From: Methylobacterium organophilum
GTDB lineage: Bacteria > Pseudomonadota > Alphaproteobacteria > Rhizobiales > Beijerinckiaceae
DNA length: 64,000 nucleotides
Assembly: GCF_022179465.1 (NCBI RefSeq)
Contig: NZ_BPQV01000008.1
Location: forward strand, 186,001-250,000
Direction: 5' to 3'
Shown in pieces: positions 57,904 through 64,000 of the stretch (the stretch's first letter is position 1; each line of letters opens with the position of its first letter). A model generated the notes under the pieces. That model searched no databases. It was given only the letters and a program-made list of their open reading frames with translations, and was not told the DNA's origin. The position numbers were made by a program, and so were the translations under genes.

Positions 57904-59874
57904 TCAGAAGCTGGTCAGGCGCACGCCACCGTAGACGGCGAGGCCCGGCCCGAGGAAGCCGGTCGGGTTCTCGTAGCGGCGGTCGAACAGGTTATCGATC
58001 CGCCCGAACACGCTCACGCCCTCGCTGACGTCGTAGCTGACGGCGAGATTGACGAGGGTGAAGCCGGGATTCTTCAGCCGCGGCACGGAGAAGTCCCGGT
58101 TGCCGTCGACGAAGTGGCCGAGCACGATCACCGTGCCGCTGACGGTCAGACCCGGCAGGGGCGTCCACGTGGCGGTGGCGCTGCCCTTGTGGCGGGGCCG
58201 GCGCAGCAGTTCCTGGCCGGTGATCTCGTTCTTGGTAACCGTGTTCGTGTAATCGACGCGGCCCGAGAGCGTTTCGGAGAACCGGACCGAGACGAAGGCT
58301 TCCGCACCGTAGGACTCGGCCTTCCCGACGTTCTCGTTGGACGTGAAGCTGGCATTCGTCGTGATGAGATTGGTGAAGTCGTTGCGGTAGTAGGTCGCGC
58401 CGACCAGGACCCGGTCGCCGAGCGGCTGCTCGATGCCGGCATCGTAGCCGAGGCTCTCCTCGGGCTTCAGGTTCGGATTGCCGAAGAAGTTGAAGGCCGG
58501 GAAGTCCTGGTAGAGCTGGCTCAGGGTCGGCGCCTTGAAGCCGGTCCCGACGCTTCCCTTCAGGCGCGTCTCGGTGAGGGGCAGAATGTAGCTCGGCGCC
58601 ACCCGGAAGGTCGTGGCCGCGCCGAACTGGTCGTTCTCGTCGTGGCGGATATTGGCAACGAGGAAGGCGCGCGCGAAGGGCGTCAGCTGCGCCTCCCCAT
58701 AGCCCGCCGTGTTGCCGTTCCGCGCGCGCAGGGAATCCGGGACGGAACCCGGTGTGGTCGTGAACAGGTGTTCCTCGTCGCGCTGCACCCCGAACAGCAG
58801 CAGGTTGCCGGGGGAGAGCAGAACATCGCCGCGATACTCGTAGCGCGTGCGCTCCCCGAGCCCCGTGGTCGCGTCGGGGGTCGCGAGCGGGTCCAGCGGC
58901 CCCTGCTGGCGGTTGAACAGGTTCGAGTAGTTAATGGCGAAGAGGTTGTGGAAGCCGGCGAACGGCGTCCACTCGGCCTCGTTGCGGGTGAAGATCTGCT
59001 GGACGGCGGCCTCGCTGCGGAACGCGGCCGGTGCCGATGGGAAGGTGCTGAGATCGTCGCCCGTGAACAGCAGACGCCCATTGATGAAGCGCGTCACCGA
59101 ATTGATGCGGAACGTGTCGGTGAACTGGTAGCCGAGCTTCGCCGAGACGGTCTCGTTGTCGTAGAAATTCGGATGGACCGGGCGCCCAAGCGGCACCAGG
59201 TCCCGCGGCGTGACGGGGGTCGCGGCGGCTCGGACATGCGCGATCGTGACCGCGTAGTCGAAGCCGTTCTCCGAGCCGCTGATCCGGCCGCTCTGGTTGA
59301 AGGTACCGAAGGAACCGCCCTCCACCCGAAGCGAGGTGCGGGCCGGCCCCTCCCCGCGCTTCGTCGTGAAGGCGATCACGCCGCCGATGGCGTCCGAGCC
59401 GTAGAGGCCGCTCTGCGGCCCGCGCAGCACCTCGATGCGCGCGAGGTCGTCGGTGAGGAGCTGGCCGAAGTCGAAGGAGCCGTTGCCGTTCGACGGATCG
59501 GTGGCGTCGATGCCGTCGATGAGCACCTTCGTGTGGTTGGAATTGGCGCCGCGGATGAAGACGGAGGTCTGGCCGCCGGGGCCGCCCGTCTGCACGACGT
59601 TGAGGCCCGGCACCTGCTGGAGCGCATCCGGCACGGTGCGGCGCTGCTGCTGTTCCAGCATCGGCGATGTCAGCACGGTCACGCTCGATCCGACCTGCGC
59701 CGTCGGTGTCGGCACGCCGGTGGCGCTGACGGAGATCTCTTCGAGGGCGGCAGCGGCCGGCGCATCGGCGAAGGGCGTCGCGCTCTGCTGGGCGAGGGCG
59801 GGCGCGGTCGAGAGGGCGGACAGCGCGCAGGACAGGGCCAACGCGCTCCGGAGCGCGGAAGGAAGGGACAACAC
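57904..59874 (-). CDS. btuB: TonB-dependent cobalamin receptor
   Basis: A 656-residue outer-membrane receptor. The signal peptide is about 1-28, a TonB box lies in EEISVSATG, the plug contains VPDALQQVPGLNVVQ, FIRGANSNHTKVLIDGID and IEVLRGPQSGLYGSDAIGGV, and the 22-strand barrel ends in a terminal Phe (YGGVRLTSF). The SNHTKVLIDG loop is BtuB-like. The start is a GTG at 59874. It is the first gene behind the cobalamin riboswitch, which is strong evidence for the substrate. Confidence 0.93.
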   Translation of the reverse strand: MLSLPSALRSALALSCALSALSTAPALAQQSATPFADAPAAAALEEISVSATGVPTPTAQVGSSVTVLTSPMLEQQQRRTVPDALQQVPGLNVVQTGGPGGQTSVFIRGANSNHTKVLIDGIDATDPSNGNGSFDFGQLLTDDLARIEVLRGPQSGLYGSDAIGGVIAFTTKRGEGPARTSLRVEGGSFGTFNQSGRISGSENGFDYAVTIAHVRAAATPVTPRDLVPLGRPVHPNFYDNETVSAKLGYQFTDTFRINSVTRFINGRLLFTGDDLSTFPSAPAAFRSEAAVQQIFTRNEAEWTPFAGFHNLFAINYSNLFNRQQGPLDPLATPDATTGLGERTRYEYRGDVLLSPGNLLLFGVQRDEEHLFTTTPGSVPDSLRARNGNTAGYGEAQLTPFARAFLVANIRHDENDQFGAATTFRVAPSYILPLTETRLKGSVGTGFKAPTLSQLYQDFPAFNFFGNPNLKPEESLGYDAGIEQPLGDRVLVGATYYRNDFTNLITTNASFTSNENVGKAESYGAEAFVSVRFSETLSGRVDYTNTVTKNEITGQELLRRPRHKGSATATWTPLPGLTVSGTVIVLGHFVDGNRDFSVPRLKNPGFTLVNLAVSYDVSEGVSVFGRIDNLFDRRYENPTGFLGPGLAVYGGVRLTSF

Positions 59875-60011
59875 GGGACGGCAGCCTCGGGCAACGGCAG
59901 TGGCACGTCACCGCGAACGAGGCCTCGGGTCACCGCCTCCTCGCAGGAATGGCGGACCTTCGACACCCGCCAGGACACCCCGCCCGGCGCGCTTCGCGTG
60001 TGACCACGACT

Positions 60012-60180
60012 GACGGCAGGTCTCCTGGCTCGCGGGTCGCTGCCCTCTCACCGTCTTCCCGGGCGGATCACCCAGTGACATAGTGGCGGAAGGCTCGCCG
60101 CTCACAGTTGCGGGGGCAGCCGCGGCTTCAGAGCGAACCCCTCACCGCGTTCCCTTTTGATCCCCGAGGGGAACCGTCGC
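60012..60180 (-). ncRNA. Cobalamin riboswitch
   Basis: On the minus strand upstream of btuB: GGGAACGCGGTGAGGGG near 60155, GGCTGCCCCCGCAACTGTGA (the B12-box region) near 60110, GCCACT near 60088, GGGAAGACGG near 60065 and GCCAGGAGACCTGCCGTCA near 60025. These elements and their order match the cobalamin riboswitch (Rfam RF00174). The 5' end is approximate. When B12 binds, it should shut down expression of the downstream btuB operon. Confidence 0.93.
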
Positions 60181-60319
60181 CCCATTCCTCTCACCGTGGC
60201 CAGGGGCGGTCAATCAGGCCGGGATGGGAACGGCACAGCTGTTGCCGTCTCGCCTCAGCAAGGACTCTCGCCGCGTCCGGTCATGCCAGCCGGCACCGCC
60301 GCAGGACCCGGGAACGGTG

Positions 60320-60553
60320 CTATCGCGCCGGACGCTCGACGGAACCCCGCGCCCGGACGGAATCGGCGCCCTTGACGATCGGGTCGCGGGGATTCGCGGC
60401 AGGCGAGGAGGCGAGGAAATCCCAGGCCTTCTGGCCCTGAAGGGTCGGAGCGGCGGCGCGCATCCGAGATTCCGCGGCGGCGCCCTGCGCCAGAGCGGGG
60501 CTTGCCGTTGCCGCCGTCACGGTGAGGGCGGCAAGCACGATCCGTATGCTCAT
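60320..60553 (-). CDS. Small secreted hypothetical protein, 77 residues
   Basis: The ATG at 60553 opens a Sec signal peptide (SIRIVLAALTVTAATASPALA, cut at about residue 23, ALAQ). The mature 54 residues contain AAAPTLQGQKAWDFLAS and a basic C-terminus. No family recognised. The upstream GAAAGA is a weak ribosome-binding site; the same stretch is the recurring word GAAAGATCT. It lies just upstream of the riboswitch on the same strand, but the spacing suggests separate transcription. Confidence 0.55.
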   Translation of the reverse strand: MSIRIVLAALTVTAATASPALAQGAAAESRMRAAAPTLQGQKAWDFLASSPAANPRDPIVKGADSVRARGSVERPAR

Positions 60554-60734
60554 GGTCGAGATCTTTCGCGTGGGCTGCATTCGATGGAAGAATGCCACCG
60601 CAACGAGAGCAATCAAGAACAAAAGTGTGCTCTTGCGTTCCCGACGAAGACCGATTCCCGGGCCCTCTCGCCTTGGACGAAGCGGGATCGCGCGCGCGGC
60701 GAGGCCCCCGATCGGGCGACGCGGCGCTTCGGTA

Positions 60735-61391
60735 TCAGGGGCGCGTCCGGCCCGCAGGAGTCCGCTTCTCCCCATGGAGCGAGGCCACATGGCAGCCCGG
60801 AAGCGCGGCCCGGGCGCTGTCGAGCATGACGCGGGCGATCGTATCCGCCGGGGCGATCCGCAGGCTGGCGGGCAGGATCGGATCGAGCGCACCGAAGACG
60901 AGCGCGGCGATCTGCTCGCCGAGACGGGGCTGGGCACGCTGTCCGCCGATCAGGCCGGGGCGGACCAGCGTCAGGGAGGGGAAGCCCAGCCGTTCGATGT
61001 CGTGCTCCAGTTCGCCCTTCACCCGGGGATAGAAGAAGCGTGAAGCGGGATTGGCGCCGAGGGCCGAGTTGAGGACGAAGCACGGCGTGCCGTGGGCGCG
61101 GGCCAGCCGGGCAGCCGCCAGGGGATAGCCGTGGTCGATCCGCCGGAAGGCCTCCTCTGAGCCTGCCACGCGCATCGTCGTGCCGAAGGCGCAGAGGGCG
61201 GCGTCGGCTTGCCACCAGCTGGCGGCCTCCGGCAGCGCCTCGAAGTCCACGAGGGGCGCCCGCAGCTTGGGATGCGGGGGGAGCGTGCGCCGCCCCGGAG
61301 CGGTGACCTCCGTCACCCGCGGATCGGCCAGCGCCCGCTCCAGGACATGGCGGCCGACGAGCCCCGTCGCGCCGAGCAGCAGCACTCTCAT
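60735..61391 (-). CDS. NAD(P)H-binding Rossmann-fold protein (HTATIP2/YwnB-like)
   Basis: A 218-residue atypical short-chain dehydrogenase. The N-terminal nucleotide motif is GATGLVGRHVL (residues 7-17), followed by LCAFGTTMRVAGSEEAFRRID and NSALGANPASRFFYPRVKGE, with the YPRVKGE segment in the catalytic YxxxK-like position. Such proteins are putative NADP-dependent oxidoreductases; substrate unknown. ATG at 61391, 39 bases after the methyltransferase gene; probably one operon. Confidence 0.8.
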   Translation of the reverse strand: MRVLLLGATGLVGRHVLERALADPRVTEVTAPGRRTLPPHPKLRAPLVDFEALPEAASWWQADAALCAFGTTMRVAGSEEAFRRIDHGYPLAAARLARAHGTPCFVLNSALGANPASRFFYPRVKGELEHDIERLGFPSLTLVRPGLIGGQRAQPRLGEQIAALVFGALDPILPASLRIAPADTIARVMLDSARAALPGCHVASLHGEKRTPAGRTRP

Positions 61392-61430
61392 TCCCGAACG
61401 ATCCCCGCGCCCACCGCGATGCCCCGCGCT

Positions 61431-62072
61431 TCAGTCGAAGGCCGGCGCCCCGCCCGCGAGGGGCTTGCGCCGGGTGATCTTGTAGACCGCCGCGGGCGGC
61501 ACGTTCGAGACCGTCGCGCCGATCCGCCGGGCCTTGAGGCCGAGGCGGTCGAGGATCGGCCGCGGCACGGGGCAGCGCGGCCCGTAGGTGAACTGGTAGA
61601 AGGCGCCCTGGCTGCGCAGGAGGGCGAAGGCGCCCGCCAGAATCGCGAAGACCTTGCGCGGCGGCATCGAGAGCAGCGGCAGGCCGCTGACGACGGCGCC
61701 GAATTCCTGCCCCTCGAAGGCGGCGTTGCCCCTGATCTGCGCCGCATCCATCCAGAGCACCCGGGCCTCGGGAAAGCGCAGCTGCAGGGTCCGCGCGAAA
61801 TCGGAACCGAATTCCACGAGGGTAAGGTCGCTCTCGGCCAGGCCGCGGTCGAGCAGCGCGCGCGTGAACACCCCGGTCCCCGGCCCCAGTTCGAGGACCG
61901 GCGCGTCCTTGGCGGACAGCTCCGCGGTCATGAGGCGGGCCAGGGCCTCGCCGGACGGGGCGACGGCGGCGACGCGCAAGGGGGCCGCCACCCAGGACCG
62001 GAAGAAATGCACGTAATCGGCGAAGCCGCCTGCCGCGACAGCCCCCGCCTCCGAACGCATCAGCCAGACCAT
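61431..62072 (-). CDS. Class I SAM-dependent methyltransferase (PmtA/rRNA-adenine-type fold)
   Basis: A 213-residue methyltransferase with motif I ELGPGTGVFTRALL (about residues 61-74), an acidic strand (TLVEFGSDFARTLQLRFPEA) and post-I/II motifs (GLPLLSMPPRKVFAILAGAF). The pattern resembles alphaproteobacterial phospholipid N-methyltransferase PmtA, which makes phosphatidylcholine. The ATG at 62072 follows GGAG at 11 bases; 62060 is an alternative. A membrane or lipid role is inferred. Confidence 0.78.
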   Translation of the reverse strand: MVWLMRSEAGAVAAGGFADYVHFFRSWVAAPLRVAAVAPSGEALARLMTAELSAKDAPVLELGPGTGVFTRALLDRGLAESDLTLVEFGSDFARTLQLRFPEARVLWMDAAQIRGNAAFEGQEFGAVVSGLPLLSMPPRKVFAILAGAFALLRSQGAFYQFTYGPRCPVPRPILDRLGLKARRIGATVSNVPPAAVYKITRRKPLAGGAPAFD

Positions 62073-62220
62073 GACGCAAAGCTCCGATCGGCCCGCGCCC
62101 GGCGGCGCGGCCATGGGATTGAGGGAGAGGAATGAGGCCGAGGCGGAGGCCGTCTGCCGGCCCTCCGGCCCCGGATCGCGGGGCGGACCCGGGCCGGAGG
62201 CCGGGTCCGCCCGAGGCCCG

Positions 62221-63069
62221 TCAGGCGCTGAAGCTGTGCCGGGTCGACTGCCCCTGCGCCGCGTTGGAGACCGCCTCCCAGGCTTCCCAGGTGGCGAGGC
62301 GCTCCGCATAGGCCGCCCGGGCGACCGGCAGGCCTTCGGTGCCCAGGAAGAAGCGCAGCGGCGGGGTCTCGGCGTCGACGATCCGGAAGAGCGCCTCCGC
62401 CGTGGCCCGGGGATCGCCGAATTCGACATGGGCGGCGCCGGCGAAGATCTGGGCCCGCAGCGGCGCATAGGCCTCGATCCCGGCGGCGAGCTTCAGGGAG
62501 GACGGCCCGGCGAATTCGGTGGCGTAGGCGCCCGGCTCGATCAGCGTGACCTTGATGCCGAAGCCCTTCACCTCGTGGGCCAGGCTCTCGTGGAGCGCTT
62601 CGACCGCCCATTTCGAGGCGTGGTAGAAGCCGATGACCGGGCTGGCGACGAGCCCAGCGACGCTCGACACGCCGAGGATGTGGCCGCTGCCCTGCGCCCG
62701 CAGGTAGGGCAGCACCGCCTGCAGGACGCGCAGCGCGCCGAAGACGTTGGTCTCGAACTCGGCCCGGACATCCGCCTCGGACGTCTCCTCGATGGCCCCG
62801 ACCAGGGCGTAGCCGGCATTGTTGACCACCACGTCGAGCCGCCCGAAGCGCTCATGCGCCCGCGCGACGGCCCGGCCGACCTGGTCCGGATCCGTCACGT
62901 CGAGGGCCAGCGGCAGCACGGCGTCGCCGTAGCGCTCCGCGAGATCGGCGACGCTCGCCGCCGAGCGGGCGGTGGCCGCCACCTTGTCGCCGCGCGCGAG
63001 CGCCGCCTCGGCCCAGACGCGGCCGAAGCCGCGGGAGGCACCGGTGATGAGCCAGACTTTCTCGGTCAT
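62221..63069 (-). CDS. Short-chain dehydrogenase/reductase (classical SDR)
   Basis: A 282-residue SDR. The cofactor motif TGASRGFG (10-17), NNAGYAL and the catalytic YHASK (Tyr-x-x-x-Lys, about 150) are all present. The ATG at 63069 follows GGGAGTTCCC. The C-terminal region has the long insertion of the DltE/YusZ-type SDRs. Substrate unknown; the AraC gene next to it may control it. Confidence 0.9.
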   Translation of the reverse strand: MTEKVWLITGASRGFGRVWAEAALARGDKVAATARSAASVADLAERYGDAVLPLALDVTDPDQVGRAVARAHERFGRLDVVVNNAGYALVGAIEETSEADVRAEFETNVFGALRVLQAVLPYLRAQGSGHILGVSSVAGLVASPVIGFYHASKWAVEALHESLAHEVKGFGIKVTLIEPGAYATEFAGPSSLKLAAGIEAYAPLRAQIFAGAAHVEFGDPRATAEALFRIVDAETPPLRFFLGTEGLPVARAAYAERLATWEAWEAVSNAAQGQSTRHSFSA

Positions 63070-63247
63070 GGGAACTCCCTGTTCCAACCTGTTCGCAGAA
63101 GGGCAGCGGAAGGATCTGCAGGGTCAGGGATAGGCCGCCGGCCCGCCCTTGAGAGTGACGGCGGGCGCCAGTTGTCTGGCGGAGAGCGCCAATGAGGGGC
63201 TCCCCCGCCATGGGACGGTTCCGTGGGGACTACCCCGGGCCGTCCCC

Positions 63248-64000
63248 TCAGTGGAGGGCGTGCGGCCGCCCCGGCCCGGCGCCGCCTCGGCCGTTCAGCT
63301 CGCGCCAGCGGCTCGGCGTCACGCCCTCCCAGTCCCGGAAGGCCCGGTAGAACGAGCTGGTATCCTGGTAGCCGAGCAGGCAGGCGACCTCGTCGATATC
63401 GGTGGCCGGATCGGCCAGGAGCTGGCGCCCGAGTTCCTGCCGGGCCTCGACCAGCATCTCGCGGAAGGTGCGGCCCTCCTCGGTGATGCGCCGCTGCAGG
63501 GTGCGCTCGCTCGTGCCCAGCTCGCGGGCCACGTCGGCGAGCTCCGGCCGCCCGCTGGCCAGGCTGCGCTTGAGCACGATCTTGACCTGCGCGCAGAGGG
63601 AGCTGCGGGCCTCCAGCTCGCCCAGGGCCGAGGCCAGGCTCGGCGTGAGCATGTCGAGGAGCTCCGGGTTGTGACCCGGGAAGGGGCGATCGAGGTCGGC
63701 CCCCTTGAGAAGCAGCGCGTTGCGCGGCGCGCCGTAGCGGATCTCGCAGCCGAAATACTGCCGATGCGCGTCATGGCCGGGGCCGGGGCGCTGGAGGTCG
63801 AGCCGCAGGGGCGTCAGGTGCAGGCCGGTGCCGCGGCGGCCGAGCTCGACCAGGGTGGCGAAGGCCACGTCCGTCGCGATCGCCGGCTCGGGCTCGGTGG
63901 CGTAGAACCAGGCATTCGTGATCAGGCATTCGCCGGCGCCCTCGACGATGTGGAACTGCTCCGGCGTGCACAGGCGCTTGAAGCGGGCGAGCCGGTGCAG
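63248..64000 (-). CDS. AraC-family regulator, 3' part (runs off the window)
   Basis: The frame is open to 64000, so the start is outside. The visible 250 residues comprise an arabinose-binding-domain-type N-terminal half (with FYATEPEPAIATDVAFATLV and HRQYFGCEIRYGAPRNALLL) and a C-terminal AraC helix-turn-helix domain (LADVARELGTSERTLQRRI, IDEVACLLGYQDTSSFYRAF, then GVTPSRWREL). The pattern fits the OruR/ArgR-type AraC group. It lies upstream of the SDR on the same strand. Confidence 0.9.
   Translation of the reverse strand: MHRLARFKRLCTPEQFHIVEGAGECLITNAWFYATEPEPAIATDVAFATLVELGRRGTGLHLTPLRLDLQRPGPGHDAHRQYFGCEIRYGAPRNALLLKGADLDRPFPGHNPELLDMLTPSLASALGELEARSSLCAQVKIVLKRSLASGRPELADVARELGTSERTLQRRITEEGRTFREMLVEARQELGRQLLADPATDIDEVACLLGYQDTSSFYRAFRDWEGVTPSRWRELNGRGGAGPGRPHALH

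Overview
The window is a high-GC alphaproteobacterial chromosome segment. The gene set (methyltransferase, RopB/Omp25-like porin, SoxCD, EutBC, many NtaA/SsuD-type flavin monooxygenases, B12 uptake under a cobalamin riboswitch), the high GC and the frequent GTG/TTG starts suggest Hyphomicrobiales, most likely Methylobacteriaceae (inferred from gene style only). No phage, integrase, rRNA or CRISPR array was seen.

Layout. 0-5.9 kb: dTDP-rhamnose genes (rfbB partial, rfbC), a DUF2147 protein, alaS and several small proteins. 5.9-21.7 kb: an NtaA-type monooxygenase, an SPFH protein, parE, a chemoreceptor, threonine aldolase, ethanolamine ammonia-lyase eutBC, slyX, purEK, a divergent pair of YdcH-like proteins and a propionyl-CoA synthetase. 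21.75-24.9 kb: a strikingly AT-rich two-gene island carrying a DNA methyltransferase and a DGQHR-domain protein with a possible nuclease-like N-terminus. 25-33.6 kb: an Old Yellow Enzyme, tRNA-Ile2(CAU), then a six-gene membrane/metal cassette: ExoD, a His-tailed small protein, a P-type ATPase without the usual CPx motif, a CorA-like protein ending before its GMN motif, a P-type ATPase homologue that has lost its catalytic motifs, and a small coupled protein.

34-46 kb is an organosulfur/sulfonate-like scavenging region with two opposed units. One is an RbsABC-type transporter with a flavin monooxygenase. The other has two SsuA-like binding proteins, SoxC, a short SoxD and an SfnG-like monooxygenase, convergent with an SfnB/DszC-like acyl-CoA-dehydrogenase-family enzyme. 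46-54 kb: a DUF3604 metal-hydrolase-like protein, a Tat-exported metallo-beta-lactamase-fold protein coupled to a SCO1 protein, a transposase remnant, a lipoprotein, an outer-membrane barrel and an AraC regulator. 54-60.2 kb: a cobalamin riboswitch followed by btuB-btuF-btuC-btuD and an uncharacterised 319-residue protein, all tightly coupled. 60.3-64 kb: a small secreted protein, a nucleotide-sugar-epimerase-like protein, a methyltransferase, a short-chain dehydrogenase and the 3' part of an AraC regulator.

How it fits together: imported B12 would serve EutBC; the sulfur region would bind small organosulfur compounds, open C-S bonds with FMN enzymes and oxidise the sulfur with SoxCD. The strongest candidates for undescribed biology are the active/degenerate P-type ATPase cassette (26.8-33.6 kb) and the methyltransferase-DGQHR island (21.75-24.5 kb).
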